From assembly GCF_000612545.2 (NCBI RefSeq), contig NZ_CP097800.1, positions 62,001 to 126,000 of the forward strand: a DNA stretch of 64,000 bases, given 5' to 3'. This document shows positions 56,246 to 64,000 of this stretch, in pieces. Positions within the stretch are counted from its first letter, which is position 1. The number at the start of each line of letters is the position of its first letter. The position numbers were made by a program, and so were the translations under genes. The notes under the pieces are model-generated. The model worked only from the letters and a program-made list of their open reading frames with translations, was not told the origin of the DNA and ran no database searches. Origin of the DNA: Streptomyces sp. PCS3-D2. Its GTDB lineage: Bacteria > Actinomycetota > Actinomycetes > Streptomycetales > Streptomycetaceae.

Positions 56246-59200
56246 TCAGGCGTTGCCGAAGTTGTTGTCGAGCAGGGCGAACAGTTCGTCCGCCGTGGCG
56301 GTTGCGGTGTCCTCGGCGGGTGCGGGCGGTGGGGCCCCGCCGTCCGGGCCGGCTCCGCGCCGGCCCCAGCCGCGCAGCAGCGCGTCCAGTCGTTCGCCGA
56401 CCCCGTCGGTGCCGGCCGCTCCGGGCGGCACGGCCGCGAGGAGCACGGCCAGCCGGTCCAGTTCGGCCAGCAGCGGCGAGGGCGGTGCGGGCGCGGCGGA
56501 GAGCTCCGCATCCAGGTGTGCGGCGAGTGCGTCGGGCGTCGGGTGGTCGAAGACGACCGTCGGCGGTACGGGCAGCCCGGTCGCCTCGACCAGCACGTTC
56601 CGGAACCGCACCGCGAGCATCGAGTCGAAGCCGACCTCGGAGAAGGAGCGCTCCGCGCGGACCGGACCGGTGCCGGGATGGCCCAGGACCGCGGCGGCGT
56701 GCCGGATGACCAGGTCGAGTACGGCCTGACGGCGGGCCTGCCGGTCCAGTGGGGCCAGCCGGGCGGCCAGGAGGACGGCGGGGGTGTCCTCGTCGTCGCC
56801 CGCGGCCGCGCCCGACTCTACGGGCTCGACGGGCTCGACGGGCTCGACGGGCTCCGTTGGGGTACGGGGGACCGTGGCGGCCGGACGGCCGGGGGTGGGC
56901 AGCCAGTACCGGTCGCGCTGGAAGGGGTAGGTGGGCAGCAGGAAGGGTGTGGCGTCCGGGTCGGCGGTTCCCGTCCAGGGCGTCCAGTCCACCGGGCCGC
57001 CGCCGCTCGCCCACGCTTCGGTCAGGGAGGCCAGCAGGCGGTCCCGGCCGCCGTCGCCGCGGCGCAGCGTGCCGACCGCCGCCACCTCCCGGCCGGCGTC
57101 GTCGGCCACCGCCTCGATCCCGGCGAGCAGCACCGGATGCGGGCCGACCTCGACGAACAGGGTGTGGCCCGCGTCCACCAGGGTGCGGGTCGCACCGACG
57201 AAGTCGACCGGCTCGCGCAGGTTGCGGTACCAGTAGGCGGCGTCGAGCGATTCTCCGGCGACCGGTTCGCCAGTCACCGTCGAGTAGAGCGGGACGGCCG
57301 AGGCCCGCGGGCGGATCCCGGCGAGGGCTTCGCGCAGTTCGTCCTCGATCTCGGCGACCTGGGCCGAGTGCGCCGCGTAGTCCACCGGGATCGCCCGGGC
57401 TCGTACGCCTTCCCGCTCGCAGGCTTCGAGCAGGGCGGCCAGTTCCTGCGGCTCTCCGGCGACGACCACGGCCGCCGGGCCGTTGACCGCGGCCACGCCC
57501 ACGCGTCCGCCGTCGGGCAGCAGGCGGGCGGTCCGCTCGGCGGAGGCGGCGACCGACACCATGCCGCCGCGCCCGGCCAGCCGCAGCAGCGCCCGGCTGC
57601 GCCGTGCCACCACGAGGGCCGCGTCGTCGAGCGAGAGCGCTCCGGCGACGCAGGCGGCGGCGATCTCGCCCTGGCTGTGTCCGACGACCGCGTCGGGGGT
57701 GACCCCGGTGGCCCGCCAGTGCGCGGCGAGCGCCACCATCACGGCGAACAGCACCGGCTGGACGACGTCCACGCGGTCGAGCGAGGGTGCGCCGGGCGCG
57801 CCGCGGAGCACCTCGGTCAAGGACCAGTCGGTGTGCGGGGCGAGGGCGCGTTCGCAGGCGGCGATCGTGGCGGCGAACGCCTCGGAGGTGTCGAGCGCGG
57901 CCACGGCCATCCCGGCCCACTGCGCGCCCTGGCCGGGGAAGACGAAGGCGGTACGGCCGCCGCGCGCCCGGTCCTGTACGGCGTGGGGCGCGGGTTCGCC
58001 GGCGGCGAGGGCGTCCAGCCAGCCGAGGAGCGCGTCGCGGTCGCGGCCGGTGGCGGCGGCCCGGAACGGCAGGGGGGGGCGGGTGGTGGCGAGCGCGCGG
58101 GCCGCTCCGGCGGCGTCCCGGCCGCCGTCGGCGCGCAGGTGCTCGGCCAGCCGGCGGGCCTGGCGGCGCAGGGCCGCGGGGGTCATGGCGGACAGCAGCC
58201 ACGGCACGGTTTCCGCGGTGGCCCCCGTGGCTTCGGTGTCCGCGACGTCGCCGGACCGTTCGTCGGGCGCGCCTTCGGCCGGCGGGGCGCTGTCGGCGGG
58301 GGCTTCCTCAAGGATGGCGTGCGCGTTGGTGCCGCTCATGCCGAAGGCAGAGACCCCGGCCCGGCGCGGCCGGTTCCCGTCCGGGGCGTCCCAGGGGCGG
58401 GCCTGCGCGAGCAGCCGGACCGCGCCGGCCGACCAGTCGACCCGGCTCGACGCCTCCTGGGCGTGCAGGGTGCGGGGCAGGACGCCGTGGCGGAGGGCGA
58501 GGACGGTCTTGATGACCCCGGCGACCCCTGCGGCGGCCTGGGTGTGCCCGATGTTCGACTTCAGCGACCCCAGCCACATCGGCCGCCCCTCGGGCCGGTC
58601 CTGGCCGTACGTGGCCAGCAGGGCCTGTGCCTCGATGGGGTCGCCGAGTACGGTGCCGGTGCCGTGGGCCTCGACCAGGTCGATGTCGGTACCGGCCAGT
58701 CCGGCGGTGGCGAGCGCGGCCTTGATGACCCGCTGCTGTGCGAGGCCGCTGGGGGCGGTCAGGCCGTTGCTGGCGCCGTCCTGGTTGACCGCGGTGCTGC
58801 GGACGAGGGCGAGGACCGGGTGCCCGAGGCGGCGCGCGTCGGAGAGGCGTTCCACGAGCAGCACGCCCACGCCCTCGCCCCAGCCGGTGCCGTTCGCGCC
58901 TTCGGCGAAGGAGCGGCAGCGGCCGTCGGGCGAGAGCCCCTGCTGACGGCTGAACTCGACGAAGACGTCCGGGCTCGCCATCACCGCGGCGCCGCCGACC
59001 AGAGCGAACGAGCAGTCCCCGGCGCGCAGCGCCTGCCCGGCCAGGTGCAGGGCGACCAGCGAGGACGAGCAGGCCGTCTCGACGGTCACGGCGGGGCCGC
59101 CGAGTCCGAGGGTGTAGGAGATGCGACCGGACGCGACGCTGGTGACGGTGCCGCTCAGCAGGTGCCCCTCGACCTCGTCGGACGGGTTCTGCGGGCCGGT

Positions 59201-62200
59201 TCCGTAGCCCTGGGTCGCGACGCCGACGTAGACGCCGCCCTCGCTGCCGCGTACCGACGCGGGGTCGAGTCCGGCCCGCTCCAGCGCCTCCCAGCTGGTC
59301 TCCAGCAGCAGCCGCTGCTGCGGGTCCATGGCCAGGGCTTCGCGCGGCGAGACGCCGAAGAACTCCGCGTCGAACTCGGCCGCCCCGTCCAGGAATCCGC
59401 CTCCGGTGGTGTAGAAGGTCCCGGGGTGCAGGGGGTCGGGGTCGTAGAGGGTGTCCAGCGACCAGCCGCGGTCGGCGGGCAGCGCGGCGACCGCGTCCAC
59501 CCCGTCGTCCACCAGCCGCCACAGGTCCTCGGGCGAGCGGACGCCGCCGGGGAAGCGGCAGGCCATCGAGACGATGGCCAGCGGCTCGTCGTCCACCGCG
59601 GGTCCGGCCGGGCCGCCGACGGCCGCGGCTTCGGCTTCGGTGTCGGCTTCGGTGTCGCTCAGTCCGTCGAAGAGGTGCACGGCGAGGGCGGCTGCCGTCG
59701 GGTGGTCGAAGACGGAGGTGAGGGCCAGCGGCAGGCCGGTGACCTCGACCAGCCGGTTGCGGAGTTCGACGGCGGTGAGCGAATCGAAGCCCGCCTCCCG
59801 GAAGGGGCGTTCGGCCGCGAACTCGCCCGCCGACTCGTGGCCCAGCACCGCCGCCGCCTCGCTGCGGACCAGTTCCGTCAGCAGCTTGCGGCCCTCCGGC
59901 CCGGACAGCCGCTCCAGCCGCTGCCGCCACGACGGGTCGCCGCCCGTACCGGCTCCGGCGGGGGCGTCCGCGGCGGGGCCGCCGTCCGGCGGCGGGGTCT
60001 CCGCGGCGGCCGGCAGTCCGCGCAGCAACGCACTGGCGCGCACGGATCCGAAGGTGGGAGCGAAGCGGCTCCAGTCGACCTCGGCGACCACCGCTTCGGT
60101 CTCGTCCAGGTCCAGTGCCAGCCCGAGCGCGGCGAGGGCCGCCGCGGGGTCCATCGGCACCAGGCCGTGGCGGCGCAGGCCGTCCCCGGTGGCGCCGTCG
60201 GCCATGCCCGCGCCGGACCAGGGGCCCCAAGCCACCGAGGCCGCCGTCAGGCCGCGGCCGCGGCGCGCCGCGGCCAGGCCGTCCAGGTAGGCGTTGGCCG
60301 CCGCGTACGCGCCCTGACCGCCGCTGCCCCAGGTGGCCGAGATCGAGGAGAACAGCACGAACGCGTCGAGTCCGACGCCCTCGAACAGGGCGTCCAGGTG
60401 CGCCGCGCCCCGCGTCTTGGCCGCCGTGTCCGCGGCCAGCTCCTCCGGAGTGCAGTCGGCGAGCGGGGTGTCGGAGGTCAGTCCCGCGGTGTGCACCACG
60501 GCCCGTACGGTGTCGTCCTCGGCGCGTAGTCGCGCCAGGACCCCTTCCAGTGCGGTCCGGTCGGCGACGTCGCAGGCCAGTACGGTGCTCCGGGCCCCGA
60601 GCTCCGCCAGCGCGGCGACGAGGGCGTCGACTCCCGGCGCCTCGGGCCCGCGCCGGCTCAGCAGTACGAGGTGCTCCGCGCCGCGCTCCGCCAGCCAGCG
60701 CGCCACCTGGGCGCCGAGGCCTCCGGTGCCGCCGGTGACGAGGACCGTGCCGCGCGGGGTCCACGGTGCGGGCCCGGGCGCCGCGGGTCCCGGTGCGGGG
60801 ACGAGGCGGCGGCCCAGGAGTCCCGGCGCGCGTACGGCCACCTGGTCCTCGCCGTCGTGTCCGGCCAGCACCGCGCACAGCCCTTCCAGCACGGCTCCGT
60901 CCAGCAGCTCCGGCAGGTCGACCAGGCCGCCCCAGCGCCGCGGGTGCTCCAGCGCCGCAACCCGGCCCAGGCCCCACACCTGGGCCTGCTCGGGGCGGAC
61001 CGGTGTGGTGCCGTCGGCCGCCACCGCACCGCGGGTGGCGCACCACAGGGGTGCGTCGATGCCGCTTTCGCCCAGGGCCTGGAGCAGCAGCAGGGTCCCG
61101 GTCAGGCAGGCGTCGAGCGTGCGCAGCCGCGGATGGGTTCCCTCGGCCAGGCCCAGCAGCGACAGGACGCCCTCCAGGGCGCCGAACTCCGGCAACAGTG
61201 CGGCCAGTTCCGTCCGTTCGACGGTAGCCCCGACCCGGATCACGACCACGTCGGCGCCGTGTCCGGCAAGGGCCTGTTCGCAGGCGAGCGCGGTGTCCTC
61301 GGCGCCGGGTCCGTCCGGGGTGACGAGCAGCCAGCGGCCGGAGAGCCGGGCCTCGGCGGGCGCAGTGAGCGGCTGCCACGCGATGCGGTAGCGCTGCGGT
61401 CCGGCCGGGGCCTCGATCGCCCGGCGGGAGCGCCAGGCTGCGGGGGCCGGGTCGAGGGCGGCTTCCGGCCAGAAGCGCCTGCGCTGGAAGGCGTAGGTGG
61501 GCAGGTCGACCCGGCGTACGTCGGTGCCGCTCCAGCCCGCCGACCAGTCCACCGGTACGCCGTGCAGGTGCAGCGAGGCGAGTGCGGTGCGGACCGCGTC
61601 GGTCTCGGCCCGGCCGTCGCGCAGCAGCGGCACCGTCCGGTGGGCGCTGGAAGCGGAGGCGGAAGCGGTATCGGTGCCAGGGGCGGCTTCTTCGGGACCG
61701 GCTTCGGGGTCGGCGAGGCAGGTGTGCAGCATGCCGGACAGCACGCCGCCGGGGCCGAGTTCGAGGAACGTCGTCGCACCCTCGGCCCGCAGCCGGCGGG
61801 CCCCCGCCAGGAAGCGGACGGTGTCCCGTACGTGGCGCACCCAGTGGTCCGGGGAGCGGAGTTCGGCGGCCGTGGCCGTCCGGCCGGTCAGGTTGGAGAC
61901 GATCTCGATGCCGGGCGCGTGGTAGGTCAGCGACTCGGCCACGTCCCGGAACGCCTCGAGCATCCCGTCCATCCGGGCGGAGTGGAAGGCGTGGCTCACG
62001 CTGAGGCGCCGGATGCGCCGGCCGCGGGAGCGGAACGCCCCGGCCAGCCGCCTTACCGCGTCCTCGTCGCCGGACAGGACCACGGCGAAGGGCCCGTTGA
62101 CGGCAGCGACGTCCACCGCGCCCCGCTCCGGGTCCTGCGCGGCGCGGGCCGCGAGGCCGTCGTGCAGGGCCTCGCGCACTTCCTCCTCCGTGGCCTCCAC

Positions 62201-64000
62201 TGCCACCATCACTCCGCCCGCGGGCAGCGCGTCCATCAGCCGGCCCCGGGCCGCGACCAGCGCGCAGGCGTCGGCGAGGTCCAGTACGCCCGCGGCGTGG
62301 GCGGCGGCGAGCTCGCCGATGGAGTGCCCCATCAGTAGGTCGGGCCGCACGCCCCAGTGCCGGACGAGCCGGAACAGGGCCGTTTCCAGGGCGAACAGCG
62401 CGGGCTGGGTGTAGCGGGTGCGGTCGAGCAGCTCCGCCCCGGGGGTTCCGGGCGCGGCGAACAGGACGTCGCGCAGGGGCAGGTCGAGGTGCGGGTCGAG
62501 CCCGGTCAGCACCTCGTCGAGGGCATCGGCGAACACCGGGTCGTCGCGGTAGAGCCCGGCGCCGGCCCCGGCCCGCTGGCTGCCCTGTCCCGGGAAGAGG
62601 AAGGCGGTCCGGCCGGAGTGCCCGGCGCCGCCGGTGAGCAGCCGGCCCGCCGTGGTACCCCGCGCGAGGGCGGTCAGTGAGCGCCGGACGGACGCCCGGT
62701 CCTGCCCCAGGACGGCGGCCCGGTGTTCGAGCGGGGCGCGTCCGGTGACCAGCGAGTAGGCGACGTCGGCCAGTTCGAGGTCCGGGTCGGCGTCGAGCCG
62801 GCCCACCAGCCGATCTGCCTGCGTCCGTAGCGCCTCCGGCGTCCTGGCCGACAGCAGCAGCGGCACGGGCGGGCCGGTCCGGCGGGCGGTGGGCGTGGTC
62901 GCGGTGACCGCGGCGACGGCCGCGGCGCCAGTGGCGCCATGGGTGCCGGTCTCGTCCGCGGTGCCGGCGTCGGCCGGGTCCGGGGCAGGCACGACCGCGA
63001 TGACGGGCGCCTGCTCGATGATCGCGTGCGCGTTGGTCCCGCTGATGCCGAACGACGACACGCCCGCCCGGCGCGGGCCCCCGGTCCGCGGCCACGGGGT
63101 GTGCCCGGTGAGCAGCCGGATCGCGCCGCCGGACCAGTCGACGTGCGGGTTCGGCGCATCCGCGTGGAGGGTGCTCGGGAGTTCGGCGTGGCGGATGGCC
63201 AGCACCATCTTCATCACCCCGGCCACCCCGGCCGCGGCCTGGGTGTGCCCGATGTTCGACTTCACCGAGCCGAGCCACAGCGGCCGGTCCGCGGGGCGGC
63301 CGGGCCCGTGCACGGCTTGGAGGGCCTGCGCTTCGATCGGGTCGCCGAGCCGGGTCCCGGTGCCGTGGGCCTCGACCGCGTCGATCTGGTCGGCACGCAG
63401 CGCCGCGTCGGCGAGCGCGGCCCGGATGACCTGCTGCTGGGAGGGTCCGTTGGGTGCGGTGAGCCCGTTGCTGGCGCCGTCCTGGTTCACGGCGGTGCCG
63501 CTGATCAGCGCGAGGACCGGGTGGCCGTGGCGCAGGGCGTCGCTGTGGCGCTCCAGCAGCAGGACGCCGGCGCCCTCACCCCAGCCGGTGCCGTCCGCCT
63601 CGGCGGAGAACGCCTTGCAGCGTCCGTCGGCGGCGAGTCCGCGCTGACGGCTGAACTCGACGAAGAGCTTCGGTGTGCTCATCACCGTCACCCCGCCCGC
63701 GAGGGCCTGTTCGCAGTCGCCGCGGCGCAGGGCCTGGACGGCCAGGTGCAGCGCCACCAGGGACGACGAGCACGCGGTGTCCACGGTGAGCGACGGCCCC
63801 TGGAGGCCGAGGACGTAAGAGAGCCGTCCGGACAGCACGCTGGCCGTGTTGCCGGTCAGCAGGTGGCCTTCGGAGATGCCCTCGGCGCCCTCCAGCAGCG
63901 CGGAGTAGTCCTGGCCATTGGTGCCGATGTAGACCCCGACCTGGCGGTCCTTCAGTGCGGTCGGGTCCTGGCCGGCGCGCTCGACAGCCTCCCAGGTGGT
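56246..64000 (-). CDS. Type I PKS A, 3' part: modules 2 (KS-AT-KR-ACP) and 3 (KS-AT-ACP)
   Basis: The gene runs in from beyond 64000, so its start, the loading module and the first extension module are not visible. The last 2584 residues are (numbered from the window edge). Module 2: KS open from residue 1 (Cys77), AT with GHSIGE (Ser560) and HAFH (670), malonyl type; A-type KR (NADPH motif about 1082, Trp in ATWGS, Tyr1232); ACP Ser1407. Module 3: KS from about 1467 (Cys1644, VETACSSS), AT with GHSQGE (Ser2109) and YAAH (2208), a variant of the methylmalonyl motif; then only a short linker with a VEP repeat and ACP Ser2460, with no reductive domain. Expected: C21-hydroxyl with C20 unsubstituted, then C18-methyl with a C19 ketone left for hemiketal formation. 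The tail [17 protein letters not shown] is the docking element for PKS B. Confidence 0.96.
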   Translation of the reverse strand, partial: TTWEAVERAGQDPTALKDRQVGVYIGTNGQDYSALLEGAEGISEGHLLTGNTASVLSGRLSYVLGLQGPSLTVDTACSSSLVALHLAVQALRRGDCEQALAGGVTVMSTPKLFVEFSRQRGLAADGRCKAFSAEADGTGWGEGAGVLLLERHSDALRHGHPVLALISGTAVNQDGASNGLTAPNGPSQQQVIRAALADAALRADQIDAVEAHGTGTRLGDPIEAQALQAVHGPGRPADRPLWLGSVKSNIGHTQAAAGVAGVMKMVLAIRHAELPSTLHADAPNPHVDWSGGAIRLLTGHTPWPRTGGPRRAGVSSFGISGTNAHAIIEQAPVIAVVPAPDPADAGTADETGTHGATGAAAVAAVTATTPTARRTGPPVPLLLSARTPEALRTQADRLVGRLDADPDLELADVAYSLVTGRAPLEHRAAVLGQDRASVRRSLTALARGTTAGRLLTGGAGHSGRTAFLFPGQGSQRAGAGAGLYRDDPVFADALDEVLTGLDPHLDLPLRDVLFAAPGTPGAELLDRTRYTQPALFALETALFRLVRHWGVRPDLLMGHSIGELAAAHAAGVLDLADACALVAARGRLMDALPAGGVMVAVEATEEEVREALHDGLAARAAQDPERGAVDVAAVNGPFAVVLSGDEDAVRRLAGAFRSRGRRIRRLSVSHAFHSARMDGMLEAFRDVAESLTYHAPGIEIVSNLTGRTATAAELRSPDHWVRHVRDTVRFLAGARRLRAEGATTFLELGPGGVLSGMLHTCLADPEAGPEEAAPGTDTASASASSAHRTVPLLRDGRAETDAVRTALASLHLHGVPVDWSAGWSGTDVRRVDLPTYAFQRRRFWPEAALDPAPAAWRSRRAIEAPAGPQRYRIAWQPLTAPAEARLSGRWLLVTPDGPGAEDTALACEQALAGHGADVVVIRVGATVERTELAALLPEFGALEGVLSLLGLAEGTHPRLRTLDACLTGTLLLLQALGESGIDAPLWCATRGAVAADGTTPVRPEQAQVWGLGRVAALEHPRRWGGLVDLPELLDGAVLEGLCAVLAGHDGEDQVAVRAPGLLGRRLVPAPGPAAPGPAPWTPRGTVLVTGGTGGLGAQVARWLAERGAEHLVLLSRRGPEAPGVDALVAALAELGARSTVLACDVADRTALEGVLARLRAEDDTVRAVVHTAGLTSDTPLADCTPEELAADTAAKTRGAAHLDALFEGVGLDAFVLFSSISATWGSGGQGAYAAANAYLDGLAAARRGRGLTAASVAWGPWSGAGMADGATGDGLRRHGLVPMDPAAALAALGLALDLDETEAVVAEVDWSRFAPTFGSVRASALLRGLPAAAETPPPDGGPAADAPAGAGTGGDPSWRQRLERLSGPEGRKLLTELVRSEAAAVLGHESAGEFAAERPFREAGFDSLTAVELRNRLVEVTGLPLALTSVFDHPTAAALAVHLFDGLSDTEADTEAEAAAVGGPAGPAVDDEPLAIVSMACRFPGGVRSPEDLWRLVDDGVDAVAALPADRGWSLDTLYDPDPLHPGTFYTTGGGFLDGAAEFDAEFFGVSPREALAMDPQQRLLLETSWEALERAGLDPASVRGSEGGVYVGVATQGYGTGPQNPSDEVEGHLLSGTVTSVASGRISYTLGLGGPAVTVETACSSSLVALHLAGQALRAGDCSFALVGGAAVMASPDVFVEFSRQQGLSPDGRCRSFAEGANGTGWGEGVGVLLVERLSDARRLGHPVLALVRSTAVNQDGASNGLTAPSGLAQQRVIKAALATAGLAGTDIDLVEAHGTGTVLGDPIEAQALLATYGQDRPEGRPMWLGSLKSNIGHTQAAAGVAGVIKTVLALRHGVLPRTLHAQEASSRVDWSAGAVRLLAQARPWDAPDGNRPRRAGVSAFGMSGTNAHAILEEAPADSAPPAEGAPDERSGDVADTEATGATAETVPWLLSAMTPAALRRQARRLAEHLRADGGRDAAGAARALATTRPPLPFRAAATGRDRDALLGWLDALAAGEPAPHAVQDRARGGRTAFVFPGQGAQWAGMAVAALDTSEAFAATIAACERALAPHTDWSLTEVLRGAPGAPSLDRVDVVQPVLFAVMVALAAHWRATGVTPDAVVGHSQGEIAAACVAGALSLDDAALVVARRSRALLRLAGRGGMVSVAASAERTARLLPDGGRVGVAAVNGPAAVVVAGEPQELAALLEACEREGVRARAIPVDYAAHSAQVAEIEDELREALAGIRPRASAVPLYSTVTGEPVAGESLDAAYWYRNLREPVDFVGATRTLVDAGHTLFVEVGPHPVLLAGIEAVADDAGREVAAVGTLRRGDGGRDRLLASLTEAWASGGGPVDWTPWTGTADPDATPFLLPTYPFQRDRYWLPTPGRPAATVPRTPTEPVEPVEPVEPVESGAAAGDDEDTPAVLLAARLAPLDRQARRQAVLDLVIRHAAAVLGHPGTGPVRAERSFSEVGFDSMLAVRFRNVLVEATGLPVPPTVVFDHPTPDALAAHLDAELSAAPAPPSPLLAELDRLAVLLAAVPPGAAGTDGVGERLDALLRGWGRRGAGPDGGAPPPAPAEDTATATADELFALLDNNFGNA
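56822..56857 (-). repeat. 9-bp tandem repeat encoding Val-Glu-Pro in the module 3 linker
   Basis: Three perfect tandem copies of GGGCTCGAC (56822-56848), flanked by degenerate copies, encode [13 protein letters not shown] between the AT and ACP of module 3. The reductive domains would sit here in other modules. The tract is a coding minisatellite that can change length in frame. Confidence 0.9.

Overview
The window is a 64 kb, very GC-rich piece of an actinomycete chromosome, most likely Streptomyces or a close relative such as Kitasatospora. Strong G/C third positions, GGAGG-type ribosome binding sites, GTG/TTG starts, rare TTA codons and the gene families all point that way. It carries most of one modular type I polyketide gene cluster. 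Both the colinear module order and the accessory genes fit a 16-membered plecomacrolide of the bafilomycin/hygrolidin family (V-ATPase inhibitors). The details favour a hygrolidin-type product, with a methyl rather than a methoxy group at C2.

Layout. Positions 1-628 hold no gene I can support. 629-4126 (minus strand) carries a PaaK-like adenylating enzyme, a discrete FabD-like acyltransferase, a small LuxR-type HTH protein and a type II thioesterase. 4479-8831 (plus strand) carries a metallophosphoesterase, an Sfp-type phosphopantetheinyl transferase, an AfsR/SARP-type regulator that starts at TTG and has a TTA codon, and an O-methyltransferase. A 17-bp perfect inverted repeat (8846-8893) closes this unit against the convergent minus-strand operon. 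That operon runs leftwards from beyond the right edge: PKS A (end only), PKS B, PKS C, PKS D, PKS E with thioesterase, then fkbK-, fkbJ-, fkbI- and fkbH-like genes down to 8876.

How it works together. In transcription order the visible modules are: 2 (malonyl, KR), 3 (methylmalonyl-type, no reduction), 4 (methylmalonyl, KR), 5 (unusual FAGH acyltransferase, KR), 6 (malonyl, DH-KR), 7 (methylmalonyl, DH-KR), 8 (methylmalonyl, DH-ER-KR), 9 (methylmalonyl, KR), 10 (methylmalonyl, DH-KR) and 11 (methylmalonyl, DH-KR-TE). The numbers assume that the loading module and module 1 lie beyond position 64000. This order reproduces the plecomacrolide pattern: C21-OH, C19 ketone, C14-OMe, C12=C13 and C10=C11 diene, reduced C9, C7-OH, C4=C5 and C2=C3 diene. 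The five FkbG-K-type proteins make the methoxymalonyl-ACP that module 5 would use. The ligase/acyltransferase pair at 629-2685 resembles the pair that adds fumarate to the C21 hydroxyl in bafilomycin biosynthesis. The phosphopantetheinyl transferase can activate the many ACPs, and its neighbour may reverse that reaction.

The most striking internal structure is a nearly identical tract shared by four acyltransferase domains (modules 4, 8, 10 and 11). It has its own codon style and suggests gene conversion, which may explain the methyl rather than methoxy extender at module 11. Several catalytic motifs deviate: the KR of module 11, the DH of module 6 and the ACP of module 9. Everything here is read by eye from sequence and family knowledge; no database search was run.
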